The position numbers and the translations under genes were made by a program. Positions 1 through 8,376 of a DNA stretch of 22,652 nucleotides are shown here, one piece after another. This DNA comes from Rikenellaceae bacterium (GTDB lineage Bacteria; Bacteroidota; Bacteroidia; Bacteroidales; UBA932). The stretch lies in contig DOSU01000042.1 of the NCBI GenBank assembly GCA_003513895.1, positions 10,848 to 33,499 of the forward strand, given 5' to 3'. Under the pieces are notes generated by a model, which was given only the letters and a program-made list of their open reading frames with translations, did not search any database and was not told where the DNA came from. The first letter of the stretch is position 1. Every line of letters begins with the position of its first letter.

Positions 1-2643
1 TGAGGCTACCATCTTAAGCTGAGGTATATTGCAGACAGCTCTCACTACTGTACTGAACCTGCGCTGAATATCTTTCTGAAGTCCTGTAGGATACTCAAGT
101 TTAAACGGAGGGGTGTTTACTCCTCCCTGTCCGTATGTTGACGAAGGCAGAATTCCTTCCGGATTTGAATAGTTTGGACCTGTTTGCCAGTTGGATGTCT
201 CCATGTATGCACCGCTCAGGTAGAACGATGTTCTGATAGCTTTTATCTGACCAAAGTAGAAGTCGAATTCTACGCCTCTGTCAAGGCTGGCTTGGGTATT
301 GCCGATTCTACCGGTAGTTGTATAGACAGTATCTACCCTTGCCGGATTGCTCCAGTCAACCGTTGGTTTTTTGCCAGGTTCAATGATAAGTCCGCTTTGA
401 GCAGTATAGAAATTTGAAAGGAAGGTCTGATATTCAGAGAAACTTCCAAAGCCATTAGGCATGTAATCGCGGTAAGCAACCATTGAGAAGGTCATATCAT
501 TTGGAAGCTTAACGTCAAAGCCCAGTTCTGCTTTTGTGTTTGTAGCATTCTTAAGTTTGTTGTTCCTCTCTACATATGTAACATAGGTCTGATACATTAC
601 AAGCTGAGATGCTATATCTACAGGCAGGTACTTTGCAACCTCCCTGTCTGTATATTTTGCCTCAGGATAAAGGTGTGATAATCCCGGAGTCTTTGAGTTT
701 CTTCCCCATCCTCCGCGGAATTCCAACCATTCATTAACCTTGAGTGAGGCGTTGAGCCTTGGTGAGATTGAGTAGACATACTCAGGCTGACCCGGTTGAA
801 GCATATCCATTCTCAAACCGGCCTGAATCTTTAAGCCTGCAATTTTTCCGAATTTCCAACTGATATTGTCCTCAAAATAGGCCGATACCTGATTGATGGG
901 TGGAATATCATAGTATGGCCTTGGTCTTCCGTTACTATTCGGTCTGAGTGGAAAATTATCGTTGTCGTTATAGAATCCCCTTGCCCTGTTCTCCTCGTAC
1001 CTGTACTCTACACCCATATTGAATCGCTGACGGAACTTGTTGATGTTTGCAGTAAAAGTATTAGATACTTTGGCATAAATATTTACAGGTTCTGCAATTG
1101 TCCCTCCAGATGCCTTGTAAGAATTGGCAACATAAGGTACTTCATAGTAGCCTGTTGACATTGCAGAAATTATTGGCATTCCGCCTCCTGCCGACACAAT
1201 GGTAGAAGTGCGTGATTCGTTGAAGGAGTGATTGTATCCGAATGAATAAGAGAGGGTTCTCATTAGTTTCTTATTGAAACTAAGCCTTCCCGAATGGCTG
1301 AACCTTAATGAGAGGGCCTTCTGGGTAGTCTCGCTTCCTTCAATTATCAGGTCGGGATCGTTGCCCCTGAAGTCAAGCAGACTGCTCACATTAAATTTGG
1401 TGTTTGTATACCAGATTCTGCCGATTGTCTTTGTATATGCAACACCTCCTGAAACTCTGTCAAAGGAGCTGCTCTTTTGTCTTGGATCGCCCCAAGCCTG
1501 AACGTAGTCAAAGTTTGAGTTTAGGCTACCGCCGTTTTTGCCGAGTTTCCATCCCTTTCCCACAGAGGTATTCATTGAAATTGGATTGATCTTTGCCCTG
1601 ATTTCGTATGGAGTATAGCCTGCTTTTGTATTCACAATAACTGCTCCAGATGCAAGGTCTCCATACTCTGCAGATGGAATACCCCTAATTACTTCAACGG
1701 ACTCAATGTTATCTGCACCAATTTGCCGGAGGTCTACACCTGTTGCACCAACAGCATTGACAGAAGTCTTGTCCATGAGAGAGGCATTGTCCGACACAGG
1801 AACCCCGTCAATCATCACAGATGTTCCGAATGCATTGTTTGCATTGGATGTATTAAGTGTTCTGATCGTAATCTTCTCTGCCGATGTCATATCGCTCACG
1901 CCTGTTACAAGCTGACCGGGGATAAGCTGCATAAGGTCTTTGAGACTTGTAGCCTGAAGGTGGTCCATGGCTTGTCTGCCAATTTTTGAACTTGTAGATG
2001 TTCCGGCAACACTGCTCTTTGCAACAACTGTCACCTCTTCAAGCTCAAGCGATGTTGGTTTTAGGGAAATGAGCAGGTTTAGCGGAGATACGAAATCAAA
2101 CTCAAGAGTATTGATTTCGTATCCCAGCATCTGAACTTCAATTGTTGCTTTTCCAACGGGTACATTTTTCAGTACCATTGATCCGTCAATGTCTGCGACT
2201 CCATAAATGCCATATTGCCTGATAACGGCAGTAGCGCCAATAACAGGTTCTTTGGATACAATGTCTAAAATTTTAAGTTTAATGGAGACAGGCTTCTGAT
2301 CGCCGGCGGCAGGTTTTTCTACGGCCTTCCTGGGAGCCTGGATAAGGAGTATAACTCCGTTGTCAATCTCAAACACAAGCCCTGTTTTTGCAAGGATTAC
2401 CCTGAGGACTGTCTCGACAGAGGTATTGGAAGCTGAATAGGTTATACCCTTAATGCTCTTAAGGTCACCCCCTTTGTACAGGTACCCCAGCCCGGTTTGT
2501 TTTTCTATCTGCTTAAGGCACTCATCAAGGGTTGCATTTTGTACCCTGAAGGATGTTACCTGCTGCGCATACGCAGTGACAGCCGAGAACATCAGCATTA
2601 ACAGTGCGAGTAGAAGAAAATTTAAGCGAACGGTTCTTTTCAT
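1..2643 (-). CDS. TonB-dependent outer-membrane receptor with N-terminal STN domain (partial, 3' end beyond window)
   Basis: I translated this on the minus strand from the ATG at 2643; the frame stays open to base 1, giving 881 residues with no stop. A signal peptide of about 26 residues ends in AYAQ. An STN (secretin/TonB short N-terminal) domain follows at about residues 27-105, then a carboxypeptidase-regulatory-like domain (about 118-200), a plug with SVMIDGVPVSDN and VEVIRGIPSAEYGDLASGA, and a long beta-barrel rich in aromatic and Asn residues. Family members are usually about 1000-1100 residues, so the last strands lie outside. The protein should sit in the outer membrane and import a bound substrate using TonB energy; the STN domain signals to a FecR-type anti-sigma factor, which is the next gene upstream (46-nt gap). 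No SusD partner is visible here, so substrate (siderophore, glycan or peptide) cannot be told. Confidence 0.93.
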   Translation of the reverse strand, partial: MKRTVRLNFLLLALLMLMFSAVTAYAQQVTSFRVQNATLDECLKQIEKQTGLGYLYKGGDLKSIKGITYSASNTSVETVLRVILAKTGLVFEIDNGVILLIQAPRKAVEKPAAGDQKPVSIKLKILDIVSKEPVIGATAVIRQYGIYGVADIDGSMVLKNVPVGKATIEVQMLGYEINTLEFDFVSPLNLLISLKPTSLELEEVTVVAKSSVAGTSTSSKIGRQAMDHLQATSLKDLMQLIPGQLVTGVSDMTSAEKITIRTLNTSNANNAFGTSVMIDGVPVSDNASLMDKTSVNAVGATGVDLRQIGADNIESVEVIRGIPSAEYGDLASGAVIVNTKAGYTPYEIRAKINPISMNTSVGKGWKLGKNGGSLNSNFDYVQAWGDPRQKSSSFDRVSGGVAYTKTIGRIWYTNTKFNVSSLLDFRGNDPDLIIEGSETTQKALSLRFSHSGRLSFNKKLMRTLSYSFGYNHSFNESRTSTIVSAGGGMPIISAMSTGYYEVPYVANSYKASGGTIAEPVNIYAKVSNTFTANINKFRQRFNMGVEYRYEENRARGFYNDNDNFPLRPNSNGRPRPYYDIPPINQVSAYFEDNISWKFGKIAGLKIQAGLRMDMLQPGQPEYVYSISPRLNASLKVNEWLEFRGGWGRNSKTPGLSHLYPEAKYTDREVAKYLPVDIASQLVMYQTYVTYVERNNKLKNATNTKAELGFDVKLPNDMTFSMVAYRDYMPNGFGSFSEYQTFLSNFYTAQSGLIIEPGKKPTVDWSNPARVDTVYTTTGRIGNTQASLDRGVEFDFYFGQIKAIRTSFYLSGAYMETSNWQTGPNYSNPEGILPSSTYGQGGVNTPPFKLEYPTGLQKDIQRRFSTVVRAVCNIPQLKMVAS

Positions 2644-2689
2644 CGTTGGTTTAGTTTTGGTTATGAGGATTGCTGCAGAATATGATTAA

Positions 2690-3805
2690 TTACTTTCTGT
2701 AGCTTACATTTATTGTATTGCCGACTGAGGCGAATTCTACCTGAGATACTCTGGAGAGTTGCTTTAGAACAATCGACAGATTATCGTTCAGAGGGATTTT
2801 TCCTGTAAACCTCTCCTGCTCAAGTTTGATATTGTCGAATACCACTTCTATATCGTATCTTCTCTTAAGTACTTTGAAAATGTCTATGAGTGGCTCCTCC
2901 TCTATACTCATAAAATTGTTTATCCATGATGTGTAGAGGTCTGTGTTTACTTTAACTGTCTCGCTCTTGTCGTTCATCCTGTCATAACTATACTGCTCTC
3001 CCGGTGCAATTACACTCTCTCTGCCATTCTCAGATGGTATTGAAACAGCACCTGACACCAAAGTGGTGACAGTTTTGCTCTCTTCCAGATATGAACTAAT
3101 ATTAAAAGATGTACCCAGAACTCGTACTTTGTAATCGTTTGTCTCGACCGTGAATGGAGCCTTTTCATTTTTTACAACTTCGAAATATGCCTCCCCGGTT
3201 ATTCTGACATTTCTCTCTCCTCTTGCAAATCTTACCGGATATTTGATTGAACTCATTGCATTGAGCCACACTTTTGTTCCGTCACTCAATACAACAGAGT
3301 ATGATCTACCCTTTGGAACATAGAGCTCGTTATATTCAATTTTAGCTGCAACCTCTCCGGGCTGAACATTTACTTTTGCAGCCTTCTCATAGGAAATTTC
3401 ACCAGCCTCTCTGTCTACCTCAACTCCAGATGCTTTAACTTGATTACCTCCTATTGAATCAAGCATAAGTTTTTCGCCCGATGCCAGGGTGAGAACAACG
3501 TTCCCGTTTGCGGGCATCAACTCCTGACTTGTAACAGAAACAAGTTGCTGAGTTGTGTTTTCATTGTTAATATTAAAGAGTATTGATGCTGCAAGAACTA
3601 TTGATGCCGCAGCGGCAGATATTCCGTAAATCTGTTTTTTGTTTGCCTTGAACCAGAATTTCATCCAGCTGCGCTCAGGATTGAGCCTGTCTGTGAACTC
3701 CTTTCTCTCAATATATTTGCGTGCATCCTCCCCGGAAATCTCATTCAGCATCCTGTTTGCCAAATCCTTTGCCTCCTCCATCGCCTTTTTGTATCTCTCT
3801 TCCAT
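2690..3805 (-). CDS. FecR-family anti-sigma factor
   Basis: A 371-residue protein starting at an ATG. The N-terminal ~55 residues are charged and helical, as expected of the cytoplasmic sigma-binding region. One transmembrane helix lies at about 59-78. The FecR domain follows (about 140-240), with VPKGRSYSVVLSDGTKVWLN and GEAYFEV as landmarks. The C-terminal DUF4974-type domain (about 295-371) contains FTGKIPLNDNL and resembles the STN fold of the partner receptor. In this family the protein spans the inner membrane and passes the ligand-occupied state of the TonB receptor to the ECF sigma factor. It lies between the sigma gene (69-nt gap) and the receptor gene (46-nt gap) on one strand, the standard order. 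Length is normal and nothing is broken. Confidence 0.95.
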   Translation of the reverse strand: MEERYKKAMEEAKDLANRMLNEISGEDARKYIERKEFTDRLNPERSWMKFWFKANKKQIYGISAAAASIVLAASILFNINNENTTQQLVSVTSQELMPANGNVVLTLASGEKLMLDSIGGNQVKASGVEVDREAGEISYEKAAKVNVQPGEVAAKIEYNELYVPKGRSYSVVLSDGTKVWLNAMSSIKYPVRFARGERNVRITGEAYFEVVKNEKAPFTVETNDYKVRVLGTSFNISSYLEESKTVTTLVSGAVSIPSENGRESVIAPGEQYSYDRMNDKSETVKVNTDLYTSWINNFMSIEEEPLIDIFKVLKRRYDIEVVFDNIKLEQERFTGKIPLNDNLSIVLKQLSRVSQVEFASVGNTINVSYRK

Positions 3806-3874
3806 ATAATATCATCATTACTTTCTGACATATAAACGCAGAAAAGAGAAAAAAGGGTGACAGGAAAATGAAAA

Positions 3875-4411
3875 TTATTGAATAAAAGGGAAGACCAGGA
3901 GGACGAACATCTCCCCGAATTTTTCCCGCAGGATTTTATATGCGCGCTGCTTGAGAGTCTTCACCGTGTTAACGGTTATCTTGAGATTGTTTGCAATTTC
4001 ACTTATTGAATTACCCGAAAGTGTAAGCCTGAGTATGTTTCTCGTCTGAGGAGGTAAAGTTTCTATAGCCTTGTCGAGGAGTCTGAACGCCTCCTCTCTC
4101 ATCGCTTCATTTGCCTCTTCTTCAAGATGTGCAGCCTTATCCATGTCAGTAATAATATTCCTTTTTTTGCGAAGATGATCTATGCAGGCATTGCGGGTAG
4201 ATATGTAAAGATATGACTTGAAGGCAATTTCATTAGGAAATTCAGGATTACCATTCCATACCTTTAAAAATATTTCCTGAACGATATCTTTGGCATCCTC
4301 CTCACAACCCACAATTTTACTGGCAAAGTGAACCTGCGAAACAAAGAAATCCACAAAGATATCTTTGAATGCAAACTCTTTACTCTCAATTATGATATAG
4401 TGTCTCAGCAT
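3875..4411 (-). CDS. ECF RNA polymerase sigma-70 factor (Bacteroidetes FecI-like type)
   Basis: A 178-residue protein. Sigma region 2 is at about residues 18-88, with the core-binding stretch DIVQEIFLKVW and a following SYLYISTRNACIDHLRK segment. Region 4 is at about 115-170, with LPPQTRNILRL, then a helix-turn-helix around ISEIANNLKITVNTVKTLKQRA. There is no region 3, as usual for ECF factors. It should be held inactive by the FecR protein encoded next and released when the TonB receptor is occupied, then direct transcription of the receptor. The ATG at 4411 is preceded 20 nt upstream by a TATCTTTG box, so basal expression is probably from the housekeeping sigma factor. The C-terminus (MFVLLVFPFIQ) is hydrophobic, an uncommon but not unique ending for this family. 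Confidence 0.95.
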   Translation of the reverse strand: MLRHYIIIESKEFAFKDIFVDFFVSQVHFASKIVGCEEDAKDIVQEIFLKVWNGNPEFPNEIAFKSYLYISTRNACIDHLRKKRNIITDMDKAAHLEEEANEAMREEAFRLLDKAIETLPPQTRNILRLTLSGNSISEIANNLKITVNTVKTLKQRAYKILREKFGEMFVLLVFPFIQ

Positions 4412-4431
4412 TATCTTTTCTTACAATCTCT

Positions 4432-4439
4432 CAAAGATA
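4432..4439 (-). promoter_or_regulatory. Putative Bacteroidetes -7 box for the sigma/FecR/receptor genes
   Basis: Read on the minus strand this is TATCTTTG, an exact fit to the Bacteroidetes -7 consensus TAnnTTTG, 20 nt before the sigma-factor ATG. No good TTTG is seen 19-21 nt further upstream (the region is a T-run after GCCG), so only half of the promoter is supported. The rest of 4440-4637 holds nothing I recognise. Confidence 0.45.
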
Positions 4440-4637
4440 GCGATTTTGATAAAAAAACGGCAGTCGTATTTACAAGTCGTTCAGAAAACAGCGAACAAAA
4501 TGTGATATGGCAGAATAAATCATAAGTAATAGATGTTGAGCTTGCTGACAAAATATTATTAAGAGACCTCTTGTTAAGAAAAGTGCTAATAAGTATATAA
4601 TGCGCTGGTTGTTAATCAGTTCCGTCAAAGTACGCCG

Positions 4638-5390
4638 TTACCGCCCTTCCTCGTCCAGAACGGTTGTGTGGTTTTTGAGCGTTTTGAGGATGATGTACAA
4701 TACGGCAGAGGCAATAGTGGCGCCGATAAGAATATAATTATAATCTGTGCTGCCTGTTATGTATTTGCCTACTGTGTCAAAAAGGCAAAACACAAGGAAG
4801 GTCTCTGCAAATCCGTTCTTCTCTTTTTTAAGTACTTTCTTCCAGCTGAAGGAGACAGATGGTTTTACGAAATTCTTAAAAGAGGGGATAAAAGCAGGTT
4901 TTTTGCTTGACCAGTTGATGTAAACTTCGCCAAATTTATTTCGAAGGTAGCTCTCTTCGGCATACATTATTCTTTCGTAGTATATCCAGTACATAAGGCA
5001 GATAGATACTATGAACCAGAGATTTCCCGTGAGCAGGGTAATTCCAAACCACATGAGGAAATTTCCCAGATAGAGCGGGTGCCTCACTGTTGAGTAGATA
5101 CCGGTTGTGTTGAGAGTATCTGCCACCTGTTCCTTCACGTTTCTGCCGGAAGTGTTTGCAGGTGTGTGGCCAACGGTATAAACCCTTATGGCAAGTCCAA
5201 GAAGACTAACGGCCAGGCAGAAGTATAAATAATAGTCCCTGGAAAACTCATCGTTTAAAATGCTGTAGTCGGGGTTTAATATGGATCTTAGATAAACTAA
5301 AAGGCCAATTACCAGTACAATAATTGGCAGATAACTTCTGTACCTGAACAGCCATATTCCTTGTTTTTCGAATTCTTCTCGCAGTGCCAT
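4638..5390 (-). CDS. Membrane methyltransferase of the isoprenylcysteine carboxyl methyltransferase / PEMT-like family
   Basis: This is 250 residues from the ATG at 5390; the frame extends upstream to a TTG at 5417, which I consider less likely. Several hydrophobic helices are visible. The family signature is clear: TVRHPLYLGNFL (the RHPxYxG SAM-binding motif) followed about 50 residues later by EESYLRNKFGEVYINW (the EExxLxxxFGxxYxxW motif). These enzymes methylate small hydrophobic or isoprenoid-linked substrates in the membrane using S-adenosylmethionine. About 80 residues follow the catalytic core and carry two more predicted membrane helices, which is longer than the minimal family. It lies 53 nt downstream of the 7TM histidine kinase (26 nt if TTG is used) on the same strand, so the two may be cotranscribed. 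The substrate is unknown, and a bacterial ICMT role on proteins should not be assumed. Confidence 0.8.
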   Translation of the reverse strand: MALREEFEKQGIWLFRYRSYLPIIVLVIGLLVYLRSILNPDYSILNDEFSRDYYLYFCLAVSLLGLAIRVYTVGHTPANTSGRNVKEQVADTLNTTGIYSTVRHPLYLGNFLMWFGITLLTGNLWFIVSICLMYWIYYERIMYAEESYLRNKFGEVYINWSSKKPAFIPSFKNFVKPSVSFSWKKVLKKEKNGFAETFLVFCLFDTVGKYITGSTDYNYILIGATIASAVLYIILKTLKNHTTVLDEEGR

Positions 5391-5443
5391 GTAGTTTCTT
5401 GTTTTAATTAACGGCAAATCTATGAAGAATTTTGCAATTCACG

Positions 5444-7216
5444 TTATAAAGAAAGTGTGATATCTTGTTTGTCCGGTATAGTAAAAGAGAATGTTGAGCC
5501 AATGGCGGGTTCGCTTTCGACCCATATTCTGCCACCGAGCAGTTCCACATATGCCTTTGCAATAGAGAGCCCTAATCCTGCACCCTCGTATTCCCGTGCA
5601 AAGGATTCGCTACCCTGGCGAAATCGTTCAAAAATATACACTATTTGTTCGGGAAGAATTCCTATGCCGGTATCTTTCACAAAAAATTCCAGTTCATCAG
5701 GATTTCGGCTGCAGCCTAATTCAATAGAACCCGATGGAGTGAATTTTATAGCGTTTTTAATAAGATTTGTGAGTATTGCATTTAATTTTTCTCTGTCGGT
5801 ATTAATTTTTCCCTCAGTTAACGGCAGGCTGTTATTAAGAATTAGCTTAATACCCTTTTCCTGAGCCTGAGGTTTGAGAGATTTGTAAACGAGGTTAATT
5901 TGCTTGTTTACATCCACTTCCGATATGCTTGTTTTCATCAGTCCGGCTTCAAGTGTGGAGATGCTCATAAGATCATTTATTATGTTGAGCATTCGGGTAC
6001 CACTCTTTTCAATTATTCCTAAATATTCCTGTTGTTCGTCTTCGGATATCTTTACCTCTCTTAGAAGTTCGGTAAATCCAAGAATACCGCTCATTGGAGT
6101 GCGAATTTCGTGGCTCATGTTGGCAAGGAATGCACTTTTAAGCCTGTCGCTCTCTTCTGCCCGATCTTTTGCTTTTATGAGTTCCTGTTGTTGAGCAAAA
6201 CTTTCGGAGATGTCTCTGATAATTACAAGGCGGCTGCCCGGTTGGTTTTTAATTCTCTGCTTTATAATCTTATAAGCGATTAATTCATTTCCCCTTTTAA
6301 TTTCTACTCTTTCAAACGGTCCTTCCTTTGTTATGGCATTAAGTAGTGGAATAACGGTAGCCCCGGAATCGTCGGCAAACAAGCCGAGACTGTTTTTGTT
6401 TGTAATCCCAAGATAGCAGAGGGCAGCAGAATTCACGTCCTGTATTCTGTTTTGATCGTCGAGAACAATTATTCCATCCTGTAATGTCTCAACCAGAGTT
6501 TCTCGTGCAACAGGAACAAGATCCAGAAATCTGTTGTTAAAAAAAGCATAAATGAGCATCACTCCGCTTAATGCAATGCTTGCGGGAGTTAAATCCAGGC
6601 CCGGAGTAATGTTTATATCTGCAAGATATAAGAGGCTTGCGCTCCAGGGCAGTAAAGCACCAATAAAAATTATCCATCCCTGATAGAGGAAAGCCTTTCT
6701 ATGACGGAAAATAAATTTGAAAATATATACCGATCCTATAAATAGCAAAATATAACTATAGAGAACATATCCAACCCAAAAGCATATTCCATGGTAATAA
6801 ACTATCAGGTTTGACTCCGGGGAAATTGCCGAATAACCTGTCCAAAAAAGATTGTGTTTATCGTTTGTGAAAATGAGAGCCAGCGTGATAAGCGGAACGA
6901 CTATGAGAGAAATAATATGTTTTGGTAAGAGGTATTTGTCATGACTTGTATACCGGAGAACAAAAATTAAGTAAAAAACCGGTACAAATGTTCCTCCAAT
7001 AAATTCCAGTTTAGACCAGAAAATCTTTTCAGATACTATGGATGCAGAAGTTTCGAAGATTAAAAAAGTTGCTCCAATTCCGGATGCAATTAGCAGCAAG
7101 GCAACCTCTAACGCACCTTTTGCATGTTTTCTCCGCAAAGCAATATATGCTGCAAAAAAAGACACTAATGCCGTTATCAGGAAAAAGAGGGAGTATATGG
7201 TAAAAGTCATGATCAT
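5444..7216 (-). CDS. Sensor histidine kinase with 7TM N-terminal sensor and PAS domain
   Basis: A 590-residue membrane kinase. Residues 1-225 hold seven hydrophobic helices in the pattern of the histidine-kinase N-terminal 7TM domain. A PAS-like region covers about 235-340 (DGIIVLDDQNRIQDVNSAAL), followed by a short coiled coil. The HisKA domain has the phospho-acceptor H369 in MSHEIRTPM. The ATPase domain shows the N box around N488 (NLIKNAIKF), the G1 box DTGIGI (515-520), an F box ERFRQ and the G2 box GAGLGL (545-550). All catalytic motifs are intact. There is no REC domain and no response regulator next door, so the partner lies elsewhere. Start: ATG 7216, with an in-frame ATG at 7210 as alternative. 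A minus-strand TAAATTTG at 7266-7273 could be its -7 box. Confidence 0.95.
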   Translation of the reverse strand: MIMTFTIYSLFFLITALVSFFAAYIALRRKHAKGALEVALLLIASGIGATFLIFETSASIVSEKIFWSKLEFIGGTFVPVFYLIFVLRYTSHDKYLLPKHIISLIVVPLITLALIFTNDKHNLFWTGYSAISPESNLIVYYHGICFWVGYVLYSYILLFIGSVYIFKFIFRHRKAFLYQGWIIFIGALLPWSASLLYLADINITPGLDLTPASIALSGVMLIYAFFNNRFLDLVPVARETLVETLQDGIIVLDDQNRIQDVNSAALCYLGITNKNSLGLFADDSGATVIPLLNAITKEGPFERVEIKRGNELIAYKIIKQRIKNQPGSRLVIIRDISESFAQQQELIKAKDRAEESDRLKSAFLANMSHEIRTPMSGILGFTELLREVKISEDEQQEYLGIIEKSGTRMLNIINDLMSISTLEAGLMKTSISEVDVNKQINLVYKSLKPQAQEKGIKLILNNSLPLTEGKINTDREKLNAILTNLIKNAIKFTPSGSIELGCSRNPDELEFFVKDTGIGILPEQIVYIFERFRQGSESFAREYEGAGLGLSIAKAYVELLGGRIWVESEPAIGSTFSFTIPDKQDITLSL

Positions 7217-7265
7217 ACGCTGCCGGAAAATATTGCTCGCATTAGTGTTGCTGAACTATTAACAT

Positions 7266-7273
7266 CAAATTTA
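7266..7273 (-). promoter_or_regulatory. Candidate -7 box upstream of the 7TM histidine kinase
   Basis: On the minus strand this reads TAAATTTG, matching TAnnTTTG, 49 nt upstream of the kinase ATG. No TTTG lies at the expected distance, so support is weak. The remainder of the AT-rich divergent region 7217-7494 shows no clear promoter for the plus-strand operon. Confidence 0.25.
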
Positions 7274-7494
7274 TTAAGAATAATAAATGTATTTGCCCAT
7301 AGATCGCTTACCAAATGCTGACCGTTTGCTGATTTTCTGCTTATTAAGTATACAGATACATTTAATAATCATCTGATTCACATCAATAGTTTCATTCTGT
7401 TACTTAATAACAAAAATAATGAGTAGATTTACAAAAAAATACATTTTATTGCTTAGTATTTAAATAGTTAAACTGTCAAATAATTTATGTTAAA

Positions 7495-8136
7495 ATGAAA
7501 TCAATCAATTATTTGTATTTTGCCTTATTGTTTGTTGTTTTTACTTCAAATAGTGCTCTTGCACAAATCGAAGTTGCGAAAAGTGACACAATTATTACCG
7601 AACAAACTCCGATAGCAGACAGCCAGGCCCTTCTCCCGAAGAAATACTTAATTACCCAGCGATTGCTCTGGGGAGAAAAGGGGCTTATGCGCAATTTTAA
7701 CAGGTTTGAACTAACCAGGGAAAATCGCAACTTTGAAGAAGATATACGGGAAAAAATGCTCAAAGCCCACCGCTACATTGGTTATGCCACACTTGCCGGT
7801 ATGGTAGCTCAGGGAATTGTGGGAGAAAGGTTATATCGTGGGCAAACAGATTTAAAAGATCTTCATGCCGGAATAGGCGCAGCAGTAAATATCGGCTATT
7901 TTACAACTGCCGGTCTTGCTTTTTTTACTCCGCCGCGTATGGGAGAAAGACCAACAGGGTTCAGTACATATAAGCTGCATAAGTATCTTGCAGTTATCCA
8001 TTTTTCGAGTATGGTGGCGACAAATATTCTTAGCGAGCTCGCCGAAGACAATCCGAAATTGAAATCTGCCCACAGAGCAACTGCATATGTGGCTTATGGT
8101 TCGTTTTTTGTTTCAATGGTGGTTATCCATTTTTAA
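7495..8136 (+). CDS. Exported-leader, histidine-rich four-helix membrane protein (possible cytochrome b561-like)
   Basis: I do not recognise a named family with certainty. The 213-residue protein begins with a signal peptide (cleavage near ALAQ, residue 24), has a charged linker to about residue 90, then four hydrophobic helices at about 93-110, 124-145, 161-179 and 193-213. Histidines sit at the helix starts or inside them: H92, H124, H162, H169, H193 and H212. That pattern, with the LHKYLAVIHF and AHR elements, resembles di-haem membrane cytochromes of the b561 / ferric-reductase kind, but no family motif proves haem binding. It heads a plus-strand cluster: the next small membrane gene follows after 20 nt and a secreted desulfoferrodoxin-like gene after that, which supports a redox role by context. 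The start is the ATG at 7495; the ATG at 7487 opens only a three-codon frame. Confidence 0.7.
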   Translation: MKSINYLYFALLFVVFTSNSALAQIEVAKSDTIITEQTPIADSQALLPKKYLITQRLLWGEKGLMRNFNRFELTRENRNFEEDIREKMLKAHRYIGYATLAGMVAQGIVGERLYRGQTDLKDLHAGIGAAVNIGYFTTAGLAFFTPPRMGERPTGFSTYKLHKYLAVIHFSSMVATNILSELAEDNPKLKSAHRATAYVAYGSFFVSMVVIHF

Positions 8137-8156
8137 TTAACACAAATTTTATTATC

Positions 8157-8354
8157 ATGGAATTCTCAATTTTTAATATTTCTCTTTTTCTGGGAATGGC
8201 CGGGCTTCTTGCGTTTATTATTTCATTCCTCACAGGATTGCGTTTTATTAAAATAAAGGCGAAATATAAATTGCACAAACGTATTGGAATAGCGGGGTTT
8301 ATCGCGGTGTGCATACATGGATGTGTAATGTCTTATTATTATTTTTTCACTTAA
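8157..8354 (+). CDS. Small two-helix membrane protein with H-x13-H helix
   Basis: A 65-residue protein with two hydrophobic helices (about 8-31 and 43-62) joined by a basic loop (KIKAKYKLHKR). The second helix carries H40 and H54, fourteen residues apart, plus C52 and C56. Two histidines 13-14 apart in one helix is the spacing seen in haem-binding helices of cytochrome b and ferric reductases; here that is a resemblance, not proof. The LHKRIGIAG stretch echoes LHKYLAVIH in the preceding gene, suggesting the two are related or form one complex. It lies 20 nt after that gene and 22 nt before the next, so an operon is likely. Its reality is supported by composition, tight spacing and the shared motif, not by a recognised family. 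Confidence 0.65.
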   Translation: MEFSIFNISLFLGMAGLLAFIISFLTGLRFIKIKAKYKLHKRIGIAGFIAVCIHGCVMSYYYFFT

Positions 8355-8376
8355 TTAACTTTACAATATTTATATT

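Noticed and set aside
2690..4411. Reading the sigma/FecR/receptor locus as a SusCD polysaccharide utilisation locus
   Set aside because: No SusD or glycoside hydrolase is visible in the window, and the receptor substrate cannot be deduced.
5391..5417. TTG-initiated extension of the ICMT-like protein
   Set aside because: An ATG nine codons later has a reasonable leader and keeps all domains; TTG remains possible.
5457..6194. Plus-strand open frames of 135 and 96 codons inside the 7TM kinase
   Set aside because: They are antisense shadows of conserved kinase motifs and show no family features.
7487..7498. Three-codon frame (ATG TTA AAA TGA) overlapping the start of the 7495 gene
   Set aside because: Too short to support as a leader peptide; likely chance in AT-rich DNA.
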